64,000 nucleotides of DNA, taken from contig NZ_CM001240.1 in NCBI RefSeq assembly GCF_000230835.1, positions 4,490,779 to 4,554,778 on the forward strand, in the 5' to 3' direction. The notes beneath the pieces are model-generated. The model had not been told where the DNA came from. It worked only from the letters and a program-made list of their open reading frames with translations, and did not search any database. Source of the DNA: Clostridium sp. DL-VIII. Its GTDB lineage: Bacteria; Bacillota; Clostridia; Clostridiales; Clostridiaceae. Position 1 is the stretch's first letter; every line of letters begins with the position of its first letter. A program made the translations under genes and the position numbers. Below, one piece after another: positions 47,364 to 57,276 of this stretch.

Positions 47364-47930
47364 TTAATTATTAATATTTTTGCCAGCCTCCCAGGCTTTG
47401 CCTACCTTTTCTCCAACACTATAATAGTTAAATTCATCTATAGAAAGTAAAATCGGATTAATCTTTTTTAAATTTGGAATATTGTTTATAAGATATTTTC
47501 CCTCCGAATACGTCTCAATTACTTCTCCTATTATAATTATGTTAGTACCACCCAAATCTAATTCCTGAACAACTTTACATTCAATATTAATAGGGCATTC
47601 TTGTATCATTGGAGCATCTTTAAGCTCTCCATAAAAAGTACTAAAAAATTTTGATTTATCAACATCTTTTCCTGATACAATACCACAATAATCTGTAATT
47701 CTAAGCATTTTTAAAGATGGGATATTAATGCTGAAAGTTTTATTCTGCTTAATTCCATCACAACTATAATGAGACCTATTAAGAGATATTGATATCATAG
47801 CCGGAATTCTATTGACTATACCGCAATATGAAACATTTAAATAATTTGCTTTTCCATTAACCTTTGTGCCAACAAGCACTATAGGATTTGGATAAAGATA
47901 TCCTTTACTTCCCATTCTGATTTTTTCCAT
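47364..47930 (-). CDS. Flavin reductase-like FMN-binding protein
   Basis: A 188-aa split-barrel flavoprotein from ATG 47930 (AGGGGGATGT upstream). Family features: LYPNPIVLVGTKVNGKANYL, the SISLNRSHYSCDGI FMN-contact region, FSINIPSLKMLRITDYCG, and INIECKVVQELDLGGTNIII. It is divergent from an HxlR regulator gene, a common arrangement in which the regulator controls the flavoprotein. A second related protein is at 35624-36169 and a remnant at 63382-63546. Confidence 0.85.
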   Translation of the reverse strand: MEKIRMGSKGYLYPNPIVLVGTKVNGKANYLNVSYCGIVNRIPAMISISLNRSHYSCDGIKQNKTFSINIPSLKMLRITDYCGIVSGKDVDKSKFFSTFYGELKDAPMIQECPINIECKVVQELDLGGTNIIIIGEVIETYSEGKYLINNIPNLKKINPILLSIDEFNYYSVGEKVGKAWEAGKNINN

Positions 47931-47987
47931 TATACATCCCCCTAGCATTTACAAATTTATATAATTATTCTATATTAATGATATACA

Positions 47988-48038
47988 GTGTACAAGTACC
48001 TACTTTTTGGTATAATACTATGCAAAAGGTAAGTGTAT
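47988..48038. promoter_or_regulatory. Candidate HxlR operator and divergent promoter
   Basis: Between the divergent flavin reductase and HxlR genes, TACAAGTACCTACTTTTTG and TGCAAAAGGTAAGTGTA form an imperfect inverted repeat centred on GGTATAATAC, which overlaps a -10 (TATAAT) for the HxlR gene. Confidence 0.5.
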
Positions 48039-48062
48039 AAAATTTGAATAGAAGGTGTATTT

Positions 48063-48419
48063 ATGTCGGAAACGAATCAAAAATTATATAATTGTCCTAT
48101 AGATTTTACAATTGAATTAATAAGTGGAAAATGGAGTATGTGGGTTTTATGGACCTTACAAGATGCAACTCTACGTTTTGGAGAAATTAGAGACAAAATA
48201 CCTGGAATCACAGAAAAAATGCTAATTCAGCAGTTAAAAAAATTTGAAAGCTACAACATTGTTAGCAGAAAAGTATACATGGAGGTTCCTCCTAAAGTAG
48301 AATATTCACTAACTGAGCACGGCAAAAGTCTAAAACCAATAATGTTATCAATACAGCAATGGGGAAATGAACATTTATATATTCAAAATTTTCCCGAAAA
48401 AAAATCGTATTCATATTGA
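48063..48419 (+). CDS. HxlR-family winged-helix regulator
   Basis: A 118-aa DNA-binding protein: N-terminal Cys in LYNCPIDFTIELISGKWSMW, LRFGEIRDKIPGITEKMLIQ in the recognition region and KVEYSLTEHGKSLKPI in the wing. Members sense aldehydes or redox stress, often through the conserved N-terminal Cys. ATG with AGAAGGTGTATTT upstream; the stop codon lies inside the terminator stem. It most likely controls the divergent flavoprotein. Confidence 0.9.
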   Translation: MSETNQKLYNCPIDFTIELISGKWSMWVLWTLQDATLRFGEIRDKIPGITEKMLIQQLKKFESYNIVSRKVYMEVPPKVEYSLTEHGKSLKPIMLSIQQWGNEHLYIQNFPEKKSYSY

Positions 48420-48434
48420 AAATGAATGCGATTT
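48402..48434. terminator. Bidirectional terminator
   Basis: AAATCGTATTCAT pairs with ATGAATGCGATTT (one mismatch) between convergent genes, overlapping the HxlR stop codon; A's precede and T's follow. Confidence 0.7.
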
Positions 48435-48466
48435 CTCATGCGTATTATTTATAAAAATTTATTTTT

Positions 48467-48757
48467 CTATTTTGAAACAGGAATGTACGTAACTCTATCT
48501 CTTGGACTTGAAAACCACTGTTCAACTACCTTTATCCATTTTTTAAAATGTTCTGTCTCTAAATGCTTATTTATATCCTCTTCAGATTTATAGCTTTCAT
48601 ATAGCAAAAATTTCGTTTGATCATCTTTGCATTGTAAGAAATCAAAAGATACAATGCCTTCTTCCTTTATAGAATTTTGCTGATTTTCCACGGTTGCTTC
48701 AATAAACTCTTTTATATGCTCTGATTTTATATAGAATGTTACATTTTTTACTATCAT
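48467..48757 (-). CDS. Antibiotic biosynthesis monooxygenase (ABM) domain protein
   Basis: A 96-aa dimeric alpha/beta-barrel family protein: MIVKNVTFYIKSEHIKEFIE, GIVSFDFLQCKDDQTKFLLY, ESYKSEEDINKHLETEHFKK. The ABM/LsrG-like family acts on quinones or signalling molecules, and many members have no known substrate. I start at ATG 48757, which AGGAGAATT precedes. Convergent with the HxlR gene. Confidence 0.83.
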   Translation of the reverse strand: MIVKNVTFYIKSEHIKEFIEATVENQQNSIKEEGIVSFDFLQCKDDQTKFLLYESYKSEEDINKHLETEHFKKWIKVVEQWFSSPRDRVTYIPVSK

Positions 48758-48847
48758 AAACAAATTCTCCTCTGTATGTTACATAATACTTTTACAAACT
48801 AATTTTAACACATTTTATAAACTATACATCCTTAAATATTAGTAATT

Positions 48848-49167
48848 TTATGCGTTGGAAGATATACGGGTAACAAGTTTATCATCTTCTCTACTTATAA
48901 TAAGAACTAGCGTTTTTAAATCATGATTATTTAAATTATCATATACTAGCATTTCTTCTCTATAATTATTTTTATAATAGAACAATTTAAGTTCTGATGG
49001 TGTTGTTAAATGATTTACTATTAAAGCTTTTTTTGAAATCCTTCTTTAGCAATATAAGGAATTTTTAACGGATGCTTTTCTAAACCCTCATAAGTTAAAT
49101 ATATATCTTTTAAGTCCTTACCAGTAGCATTCTTAACAATGATCTCTTTTGAAGGAAGAAAGTTCAT
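48848..49167 (-). pseudogene. Hypothetical gene with a poly-A frameshift
   Basis: Starts MNFLPSKEIIVKNATGKDLK and runs 41 codons, then stops after a tract of seven A's (plus-strand T's at 49029-49035). One additional A lets the frame continue KALIVNHLTTPSELKLFYYK to RISSNA for about 106 residues in total. The family is not recognised. Compositionally both halves look like real coding sequence. Confidence 0.5.
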
Positions 49168-49282
49168 ATCATCACTTCTCTCTATATTATACACATGTTA
49201 CCATATTATCTGATAATCATATTGTAGCAAATACTTTAAAATTATTCAATTTCCCAAAAACTTTCTTACTAAATTATATATT

Positions 49283-49714
49283 TTATACGTATCCTTTTCT
49301 AAATCCTCTTACTTCCTCTGTAAAGCCTAAATTTTCATAAAATTTATGTGCGGATTTTCTATATTCTGATGATACTAATATAGAGTAGATACAATTATTT
49401 GTTATGGCAAATTTATCTATTACTTTCATTAATTTTTTACCAATTCCGCTTCTTCTTACCTCACTTTTAACAATTACATCTTCAACTACTAGAAAACGGC
49501 CTCCATCTAAAGCCAGCAGTAAGCAACACACCGCCAATACTGATCCGACTATTTTTCCATCTTCCTTTGCTACTAGAAGCAGATACTTTTCGTCTTTTAA
49601 TATCTCTGTGTATATTTCAAAAGATTTGTTTATTGAATTATTATATGGAGTAAGTTCTTTATATAGTTCCAATAATTCTGGAATATCTTTTAATTTTAAT
49701 TTTTCAATAATCAT
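49283..49714 (-). CDS. GNAT-family N-acetyltransferase
   Basis: A 143-aa GNAT fold protein. The acetyl-CoA pyrophosphate loop is RRSGIGKKLM, preceded by the VEDVIVKSEVR strand; the C-terminal KFYENLGFTEEVRGFRK is typical. Acceptor unknown. ATG with AAGGAGAAAG upstream. It follows a second GNAT gene by 18 bases, so the two are co-transcribed. Confidence 0.88.
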   Translation of the reverse strand: MIIEKLKLKDIPELLELYKELTPYNNSINKSFEIYTEILKDEKYLLLVAKEDGKIVGSVLAVCCLLLALDGGRFLVVEDVIVKSEVRRSGIGKKLMKVIDKFAITNNCIYSILVSSEYRKSAHKFYENLGFTEEVRGFRKGYV

Positions 49715-49732
49715 AATTACTTTCTCCTTAAA

Positions 49733-50158
49733 TTATATATCTTTTTTCATGTAATATCGTCTATGATTTTTTGGGCAATTTTCTAACACTCCAAAAATTT
49801 CATAGCCTTGTTTTATATAAAAATCCATTGCTTGAAAATCAAATGTATCTAAATGAATTAATCTACAGCCTCTTTTTCTTGCTATCATTTCAACTTCATT
49901 TAAAAGTTTAGTTCCAAAACCAAATTTTCTATAACCTGCATCAACCCATAAAGAATCTATATATAGACAATTCCAACAATACATTTTGCTATTTATTCCT
50001 GCAATAATTTTATTTTCACTATTTTTAATAACTCTGTTTATAAATATAAATGATTCTTCTTGAATCTTTGGAATTATAGATAAATTATAGCTTACTAAAT
50101 TATCTATAATTAACTCTGCTTCATCGTCACTACTTTCCTTAATAATATAATCCTTCAT
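49733..50158 (-). CDS. GNAT-family N-acetyltransferase
   Basis: A 141-aa GNAT protein with LYIDSLWVDAGYRKFGFGTKLL (acetyl-CoA loop RKFGFGTK), RLIHLDTFDFQAMDFYIKQGY and a C-terminal NCPKNHRRYYMKK. It resembles small stand-alone acetyltransferases near multidrug or amino-acid genes; acceptor unknown. ATG with GAAGGAGGG upstream; first gene of a two-gene unit. Confidence 0.88.
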   Translation of the reverse strand: MKDYIIKESSDDEAELIIDNLVSYNLSIIPKIQEESFIFINRVIKNSENKIIAGINSKMYCWNCLYIDSLWVDAGYRKFGFGTKLLNEVEMIARKRGCRLIHLDTFDFQAMDFYIKQGYEIFGVLENCPKNHRRYYMKKDI

Positions 50159-50363
50159 AGTTACATTACCCTCCTTCTTTGCGCCTATGATATCTTATAT
50201 TATACTTTTTCCTTAATATTCAAAGTAGAACCACCACGTTTAAAATATACAAATTCTGTGGTTTATATAGGGCACAATTAAAAAAATATCACAAATTCAT
50301 TTCTGAATAAGCGATATTTAAATATGTTATTTATTTTTACTTTTGTATACTACGCTAAAATTA

Positions 50364-50678
50364 CTAGTTAGATACATTCTTTTTTATTAAAAACTCTATA
50401 TATTTTATTTCTATATCATCAAAATTTGGAAGTTTATTTTCAAATTCAATGCATTTATAAAAGTTTTCAAAATTTCTTGCTACTCCTTCAAACTCTATCC
50501 AATAAGAATTGTTATTTTCAAAAAGTCCGATATATCCATATCCAACTTGTGAATGTAAATTCACATGAATTTGATGAGCATGTACTTCAGAAATTTCATC
50601 TATAATTACATCTTTCTCCTGCCATTTATTCTCTTTGCTTTTTGTCCATATTCTAAAATCATTAAATATTGTATCCAA
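50364..50678 (-). CDS. Hypothetical protein (about 104 aa)
   Basis: Not recognised; soluble, aromatic-rich: FNDFRIWTKSKENKWQEKDV, HQIHVNLHSQVGYGYIGLFE, FYKCIEFENKLPNFDDIEI. The preferred start is TTG at 50678 because GGAGAGG lies six bases upstream; the ATG at 50693 would place that site inside the gene. Stand-alone between the acetyltransferase pair and the signalling genes. Confidence 0.55.
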   Translation of the reverse strand: MDTIFNDFRIWTKSKENKWQEKDVIIDEISEVHAHQIHVNLHSQVGYGYIGLFENNNSYWIEFEGVARNFENFYKCIEFENKLPNFDDIEIKYIEFLIKKNVSN

Positions 50679-50785
50679 GTTGTACCTCTCCATAACTATA
50701 AATAATCTACATATAGTATCAATTTACTTTTGTAAATTAATTATAGCATAATTTTCTAGATTCATACTGATATATTTTGATTTAA

Positions 50786-50893
50786 TTAATAAAATATAAT
50801 ATTAAATACAAACTCTTCTTCTCGTTTAATATCCATAACAACTTGAAGTTTAAAACTTCTGTATTTTGAATTATGATCTGGATGTATATCCAT
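50786..50893 (-). CDS. Possible 35-aa peptide downstream of the HD-GYP gene
   Basis: A short frame MDIHPDHNSKYRSFKLQVVM followed by DIKREEEFVFNIIFY, with AAGGAG nine bases before the ATG. It starts about 30 bases after the HD-GYP stop. It could be a real small protein or a fragment. Confidence 0.3.
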   Translation of the reverse strand: MDIHPDHNSKYRSFKLQVVMDIKREEEFVFNIIFY

Positions 50894-50924
50894 TATACTT
50901 TACTCCTTAAGCCATCTTTTTATT

Positions 50925-52357
50925 TTAGTTATCAAAATCATTCTTTAATACTTCATTTATAAATATTTTAACTAAATCCGGATCAAATTGGCTCCCTGAA
51001 TTATTTCTTAATTCTTCTATAGCAGCTTTTTCTGTTAATTCGTTCTTATAGCATCTTTCACTTACCATTGCATCATAAGCATCAGCTATAGCAATAATTC
51101 TTGATTCTAATGGTATTTCCTCTTCTTTTAAACCTTTAGGATACCCTGTCCCATCCCATCTTTCATGGTGATATAATATGTAGTTAGCTATAGACGACAT
51201 TCGATCTACTGTATTAATCATTCTATATCCTATTTCTGAATGACGCCTAATTTCTTTCCATTCATCCTCAGTAAGTTTCCCTGCTTTATTTATTATATTT
51301 TCATCTAATGCAATTTTGCCTATATCATGAAACCTTCCAAGCGATACAAGATCATCAATCTTATTTTGAGGAAACTTCAGTGCTTCCCCTATCCTTCTAC
51401 ATAATTCTGAAACTCTCAGTGAATGATCTTTTTCAACTTTATTTTTTTATAAAATGTATTCATTATATTTTTAATTGTCTTGCCTCTCATATCTTGGCCT
51501 TCATATAATTTTTTTTCATACATTTTATTTTCTGCGATTTTAATTATTTCATCTATTCTCTCATCTTCATTATTTTTACATCCATAACCAAGAGAAATTG
51601 AGACATCAGAAGATCCAACTTTTTCTTCTGCCAGCATACCGTTAATTCTTATAATGATTTCTTCAGCTTCAAGCTCATTGGTCTTTGGTAGTAATATAAC
51701 AAACTCATCTCCTGATATTCTTGCAGTAATACCTTCCGTTCTACACACTGCTTCCATAACCTTTCCTACTCTTTTAATAAGCTCATCTCCCATTATATGT
51801 CCAAAAGAATCATTAATGAGTTTTAATCCATTTAAATCTCCCATGACAACCGTTAATGGAAGATTTTCTTTTATGTCAAGTTGATTTAACTCATCTTCAA
51901 AAAATCTGCGATTATATAATCCAGTTAATTGATCGTGATAGCTTAAATGAATTATTTCTTGTTTTCTTTTCATAAAATCAATTGCATTCTTGATTTTAAG
52001 CGGTAGAGCTATCTTAATCACTTCTTCACTTAGAGGTTTTGAAAAATAATCATATGCACCAAGATTCAGTGCTCTCTCTATTCCTTCTTTATCAGAAATA
52101 CCAGTACATACAATTACAGGTATATCCATTAATTTAAAGTTATCCTTCATTTCCTGTAGTACTTCAAATCCATCTTTTACTGGCATCATTATATCCATTA
52201 TACATACATGTATATTATTTTTTAAAAGTTTATTAGAGATATCAAAACCGTCCCGAGCTTCATAAATATTTACACCATCTAATCTGTTTTTAATTGCCTG
52301 CGCAATAATTTTTCTTTCAATATCAGAATCATCAACTATTAGTATATTTCCGCTCAT
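50925..52357 (-). pseudogene. Response regulator REC-GGDEF-HD-GYP, one frameshift
   Basis: A cyclic-di-GMP turnover regulator read in two frames. Frame one (52357 to about 51416): REC domain with phospho-acceptor Asp in CIMDIMMPVKDG, then a diguanylate cyclase with signature SGDEF in RISGDEFVILLP. Frame two (about 51420 to 50925): HD-GYP phosphodiesterase with LGRFHDIGKIALDENI and HHERWDGTGYPKG. The join is a seven-A tract (plus-strand T's 51442-51448); one more A would make a continuous protein of about 477 aa. As given, the HD-GYP domain is cut off. It lies four bases after the hybrid kinase gene, its likely partner. Confidence 0.82.
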
Positions 52358-52361
52358 AAAT

Positions 52362-55313
52362 TCATCTCACCTTTCCTTCTTCTTTTAACTTTTCTAATAG
52401 TACTTTTATTCTCTCTAATTTCTCAATCAGTACGGACATATCTTTATTTTTTGTTGCTGTTTCTGCTTCAATTAGATTTGCTGCTATTTCATTAGCTCTT
52501 ACAGCTCCTGCTGAACTTTTTAACTTATGCAGGATTATAGAAATCTCTCCAGAATTGTTTTGATCTATATTTAATTTTATAATTTCTAAGTATTCTCTCA
52601 TCTGCTTTAAAAAATCCCTTATTAACTCTCTGCAAAACTCTTCATTAAAGCCTAATTCTTTCATAGCAAGCCTTAATATCTCATCATAATAAGAATCTTC
52701 CTTTATATACACTTCACGGTCATTTAAATTACTAGAGTCATTAATCTTATTATGTAAGACATCATCATAAATTGGTTTAACATATTTTTGCAGCATCTCT
52801 ATGACTTGATTAAAGCCAAAAGGTTTAGTTAAGTAATCATCCATCCCCGCTTCAAGGCACTTCTCTCTATCTCCCTGCATAGCATGAGCAGTCATGGCTA
52901 TGATAGGTATATGCTTGCTTTCTGTATTTCTTATCTTTTTTGTTGCTTCATATCCATCCATCATCGGCATTTGGCAATCCATAAAAATTATGTCGTATTT
53001 ATTATTTTCATATGCGGCCACCGCCTCAACTCCATTAAGTGCTATATCACACTTTAACCCTCTGACTTTTAAAATATTTATAAATAATCTTATATTTATC
53101 TCATTATCCTCAACTAATAATATTTTTATATTATTGTTAGGTCCTATCTCTCTAATAACAATGACATCATCTTCTTCTAATTTATCATCTTGCGCTAGCA
53201 TAACATTAGAAGAAAACAAATTACTTTTTTCATAAATTGTCGAATTACTATATTTATAAACCTCCATTTTTTCTGCTTTAGTTAATCTTAAATTAATTCT
53301 AAAAGTTGAACCCTTTCCTTCTTCACTTTTAAGCTCTATTGAACCTCCCATCATTTCAACTAAACTCCTACATATTGCAAGTCCTAAACCAGTCCCTCCA
53401 TATTGTCTAGTAAAATTTGAATCGGCCTGAACAAATGGCTTAAAAACTTCATTTATTTCCTTCTCATTCATGCCTATTCCACTATCTCTGATTTCCATAA
53501 AAAGCTCAATATCTTTATGGGATTCATGCGTTAATGCAACCTCTACAGCTACTTCTCCATTATCAGTAAATTTAACTGCATTACTAATAAGATTGTTTAT
53601 AATTTGTCTTAATTTTATCGGATCTCCCATTACCACTCTCGGAATATCTGAACTTATATAGCTGTTGAGCTTTAGTCCTTTTTCCATTGCTTTTGCCTTA
53701 TAAAGGCCTATTGCACTTTCAATGGTAGAAATAAGGTCAAACGAAATGACCTCCATTTCTATTTTTCCCGCTTCAATCTTAGAAATATCAAGAATATCAT
53801 TAATAATTGATATTAATGTATAAGAAGAACCCTTAATTGTTTGAATATAATCTTTTTGATAAATATCTAATTCACTTTTCTCTAAAAGACTTAAAAATCC
53901 AATAATTCCATTCATAGGAGTTCTTATTTCATGGCTCATATTCGCTAAAAATAAACTCTTTGCCTTATTAGCCTCTTCAGCAGCTTCTTTGGCTTCAATT
54001 AATTCCTCTGTTCTTTCTTTAACCTTTTCCTCAAGATTACCTATAAAAAAATAAATTTCATCAGCCATTTTATTAAATGCTTTAGATAAATTTCCAATTT
54101 CATCATTTCTAAAAATCTTAGCTCTAGAGGATAAATCACCTTTCGAGAAATTATCTGCAGTTAATATTAAATTGTTAATTGGTTTTAATATGAATTTAGT
54201 ACCTCTTATATGTATTATGATTGCTAATAAAAGTGCTATTATGGCCAACACTATTGTAGTGTTAATATTTTTATCTATTTCTTTTGTAAACATGCTATCA
54301 GGAATTGATGTTATTACAAGCCAGTCTAGCCCCTCTTCTTTATATTCAAAAATTCTGGCATGATATTTTTGATTTCCTATTTTTGAAATAAAATCAGTAT
54401 TATTAGTATTTTTATAATTTTCGTACGCCTCACTGATTGACTTATTGCTAATTTCTCCGACTGATATTCTTCTTATATTACCATCTGCTAGTGCCTCAAA
54501 GTTAGGTTTATCAATAGAATTAGCTACTAAATATCCTGAATTTTTTTCAACTATATAAGCTGTAGCATAATTCTCCTCTCCAATTTTCTTTAAGGATTGA
54601 TTAAGCTTTGAAAAAACTATATGAGTTCCCATTACGCCTTGAAGTATGCCTTCTTTATTATAAATTGGATATGCTGCTGAGAGAGCCAAGTCATCTTTTA
54701 CAAAATGCTTATAAACATCTGAAAATGCTGGTGATCCTTTTTCCTTAGCTCTTTTATACCAATCCCTTGTTCTAGGATCAAATTTGCCATAATCCTTAAC
54801 AAAACTTCCTTCAGTCAAATTTTCGTTTACACTATAATACATGGAATGGCCACCCGTCTCACCATTGCTCCTATATATTTCTATTTCATTTTTTTCATTT
54901 TTCCGCGCTCCATAATATTCCCCATTTTCTGTTCCATAACTAAAACTATAAATTTCATCATTGCTTGATTTAATTATACTTGAAAAAAATATATCTCTTT
55001 TATCCTTATCATGTATGTCTATAATTCCATTTTCAATTAAACTATGATTAATTTCATTATTATATAACGGCACAGCAAATAGCGCTTGTATTTCACTAAA
55101 TATCTCCTTATTGGCGTTATTTTCTATTTTTACAATTGCATTATTTGCGGAAATTATCCAATTATTAAAAACAATATAAGTGATAATTCCTAAAGTCATA
55201 GTCATAAGAGCAATAAATAATGTACTGATTAATAATCTTAGAGAACTCTTCCTTCCTGATGATATAATATTTTTAATACTTATCTTATTAAATATCCTTT
55301 TCACCACCTTCAC
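52362..55313 (-). CDS. Hybrid sensor histidine kinase (Cache-HAMP-HisKA-HATPase-REC-HPt)
   Basis: A 983-aa membrane kinase. Two transmembrane helices (about 24-46 and 350-372) flank an extracellular double-Cache sensor ([20 protein letters not shown] region). A HAMP segment, a coiled coil and HisKA with the phosphorylated His in [11 protein letters not shown] follow, then HATPase ([18 protein letters not shown]), a receiver with Asp in [16 protein letters not shown], and a C-terminal HPt with His in [16 protein letters not shown] start at 55313; another GTG nine bases on is possible. It is four bases upstream of the REC-GGDEF-HD-GYP gene, so together they form a phosphorelay to c-di-GMP. Confidence 0.93.
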   Translation of the reverse strand: MKVVKRIFNKISIKNIISSGRKSSLRLLISTLFIALMTMTLGIITYIVFNNWIISANNAIVKIENNANKEIFSEIQALFAVPLYNNEINHSLIENGIIDIHDKDKRDIFFSSIIKSSNDEIYSFSYGTENGEYYGARKNEKNEIEIYRSNGETGGHSMYYSVNENLTEGSFVKDYGKFDPRTRDWYKRAKEKGSPAFSDVYKHFVKDDLALSAAYPIYNKEGILQGVMGTHIVFSKLNQSLKKIGEENYATAYIVEKNSGYLVANSIDKPNFEALADGNIRRISVGEISNKSISEAYENYKNTNNTDFISKIGNQKYHARIFEYKEEGLDWLVITSIPDSMFTKEIDKNINTTIVLAIIALLLAIIIHIRGTKFILKPINNLILTADNFSKGDLSSRAKIFRNDEIGNLSKAFNKMADEIYFFIGNLEEKVKERTEELIEAKEAAEEANKAKSLFLANMSHEIRTPMNGIIGFLSLLEKSELDIYQKDYIQTIKGSSYTLISIINDILDISKIEAGKIEMEVISFDLISTIESAIGLYKAKAMEKGLKLNSYISSDIPRVVMGDPIKLRQIINNLISNAVKFTDNGEVAVEVALTHESHKDIELFMEIRDSGIGMNEKEINEVFKPFVQADSNFTRQYGGTGLGLAICRSLVEMMGGSIELKSEEGKGSTFRINLRLTKAEKMEVYKYSNSTIYEKSNLFSSNVMLAQDDKLEEDDVIVIREIGPNNNIKILLVEDNEINIRLFINILKVRGLKCDIALNGVEAVAAYENNKYDIIFMDCQMPMMDGYEATKKIRNTESKHIPIIAMTAHAMQGDREKCLEAGMDDYLTKPFGFNQVIEMLQKYVKPIYDDVLHNKINDSSNLNDREVYIKEDSYYDEILRLAMKELGFNEEFCRELIRDFLKQMREYLEIIKLNIDQNNSGEISIILHKLKSSAGAVRANEIAANLIEAETATKNKDMSVLIEKLERIKVLLEKLKEEGKVR

Positions 55314-55597
55314 TATTTTCAGAATATCAGTAAACCATATTGTGTTTTGTATTTATTGCGCATTTTAAATTATGTAATATTTTTTGTATTTTGAATTTAT
55401 TTTCTATAGGAATTTATTATATTTTTTGTCGTTTTATTAATTTATATGTAATTTTACCATAATTTTATTATAAGCTCAATATGATGTAATGTAAGATTCT
55501 ATTCATTATTTCTACTGTTTTAATACTAAAATTTTTAATATAAACCTATTTATAACATTAAGACATTCCATTTATATAAAGCTTAATAATCTAGAAC
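55314..55597. other. Upstream region of the hybrid kinase gene
   Basis: 284 AT-rich bases with no ORF or structure I can name, between the kinase start and the IS91-like element. Confidence 0.4.
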
Positions 55598-55685
55598 AAA
55601 AGTGTCTGCGACACGCTCCTTCGGAGAAATTATTATTAGTTAAATTAAAAACCATAGAGATTGCTGTTCCTCTATGGTTTTCTTC

Positions 55686-55880
55686 TTATAGTTTATAACT
55701 TTTGCCATATACCCCATTGTATTCTTTAGGTCTCATAACTCCGCCACATTTTTCGCATGAAAAACAAGGCGGTTCATCTATATTACTTTGATCCATCTCA
55801 TCAAAGTATTCTACAACCTCCCTAGGTATATTTTCTGTTATTCCACAATTTAAACATTTATATGGTATTATATCTTTCAC
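55686..55880 (-). CDS. Small zinc-ribbon protein carried by the IS91-like element
   Basis: A 64-aa protein with two CxxC pairs, CLNCGITENI and CFSCEKCGG, forming a likely zinc ribbon; the middle is acidic (YFDEMDQSNIDEPP). It lies 15 bases after the transposase stop, with GGAGGGATG upstream of its ATG, and inside the hairpin-bounded element, so it is a passenger or accessory gene. Function unknown. Confidence 0.6.
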   Translation of the reverse strand: MKDIIPYKCLNCGITENIPREVVEYFDEMDQSNIDEPPCFSCEKCGGVMRPKEYNGVYGKSYKL

Positions 55881-55895
55881 TTAACATCCCTCCAA

Positions 55896-57124
55896 CTATG
55901 TTGTTGTCGGCTTTATTTTACCATATAGTACTCCTTTTGCAATTGCATATATTTCCAGGATGTTTTCTAATTTTTCTTTCCCTTCACTTATAAATTTATC
56001 TTTAAAATATTCTCGCATCGAGCCGTATCGTGGATACACTATATCATTAAATCTCATCTTACCACCACATTTAGAACATTTGCATGGATCTACCCCAAAA
56101 GACGCAAGAATTCGATATTCCCACTTTTCTATTGATTTCTTAATTTGTATTATTTTCTTATCTATCATCTTGATAAATTGATCTTTATCCTTACATCTCC
56201 TCGAATACAGTCCAAAATATCTCACCATTTTAAAATTCTTGTCTGGTATATGTATTATAACTTTTTTTATAAACTCAAAGACTGACACTTTCTCTATTAT
56301 TTCTTTATTGTCTTCATGTCTTTTATATTTAAATGTTACACTTTCACCATCATACGCAATTATTCTTGATTCTGCTATCGCAGGTCGTCCAACATATCTT
56401 CCAATATATTTTGCAGCTATCTTTGCTGATTTTATTTCATTTTTAGCATGAACATAAAATCCATCTTTATTATTTTTATATATTTTGTTCTTTAATCGTT
56501 TAAAACTATCTTTATTTCCTTCTCTTTTTATTATTTCATCTAATAATATTTTTGCCATCTCTTTCTTAATGCTTCATACGAAAAATATTTAAAATTTCTC
56601 CAGGTAGTTAGCTTGCCCTTTCCACCTTCTGTAACCATCATGTGGACGTGGGGATTCCACTTTAAATCTCGTCCAAAAGTATGTATAACTGCTATAATTC
56701 CAGGTATAAATTCTTCTTTTTTATTTTGCTTATACATCCAACTCGTAACAGCTTTAGCTGCACATTGCGGAAGTAACTTCAGCCTATCTCTTTCTCTTCC
56801 GAAGTAATTTCTAAGTTCCTCTGGTATTGTAAATACCATATGTCTATGCTTTACATTTATTAATTTTCCCAGCATTCCATTAACCCAATTATCAACATAA
56901 ACCTTTCCACATGATGTACAAAATCTACTTTTACAAGTGAACCCAACTTTCTTTATTTCGCCACATTCCTTACATTTTAATTCAATATAACCATTACTTA
57001 TATCCTTGCATTTCATAACTTTTTTTACTTCTGCAATAACACTAGGTCTAATTCTGTTTTTATATCTTTTATAAAATTCATTCCAATTTTCCTCTAATAT
57101 TCTTCTTAATTTACTCTTAATCAT
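55896..57124 (-). pseudogene. IS91-family transposase, one frameshift
   Basis: N-terminal part (57124-56540): zinc-binding CKECGEIKKVGFTCKSRFC, then RHMVFTIPEELRNYF and the HUH-type motif in NPHVHMMVTEGG. C-terminal part (56558-55896): IAAKYIGRYVGRPAIAESRI with the catalytic Tyr region, and a late CKCSKCGGKM. The two overlap out of frame at a tract of five A's (about 56549-56553); one more A would join RWQK to ILLDE. Inactive as read unless frameshifting occurs. Confidence 0.82.
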
Positions 57125-57213
57125 TTCATCAATTTACCACATATATTTTCCTAATGCAAGTCTACACCGCGCTTTCAGCAAGCGCGATTTTTATACTTTC
57201 CTATACAATAAAA

Positions 57214-57241
57214 AAAGAGCTTATTATAGGTTAAGCTCTCT
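57214..57241 (-). terminator. Terminator of the DUF5050 gene
   Basis: AGAGCTTA and TAAGCTCT pair perfectly around an eight-base loop, followed on the minus strand by seven T's; about 36 bases after the stop codon. Confidence 0.8.
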
Positions 57242-57276
57242 TTAAAATAATATATTTTATCTACAAGTAATTATAT

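Larger units (their letters stand above)
55600..57192. mobile_element. IS91-family-like insertion element
   Basis: A block of about 1.6 kb holding an IS91-type transposase (frameshifted) and a small zinc-ribbon gene. One end has two adjacent hairpins (GTGTC-TGC-GACAC and CTCC-TTC-GGAG, 55602-55627). The other has CGCGCTT-TCAGC-AAGCGCG (57168-57186). Hairpin ends without long inverted repeats or target duplications are typical of IS91 rolling-circle elements. Exact ends cannot be fixed without an empty site. Confidence 0.6.
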
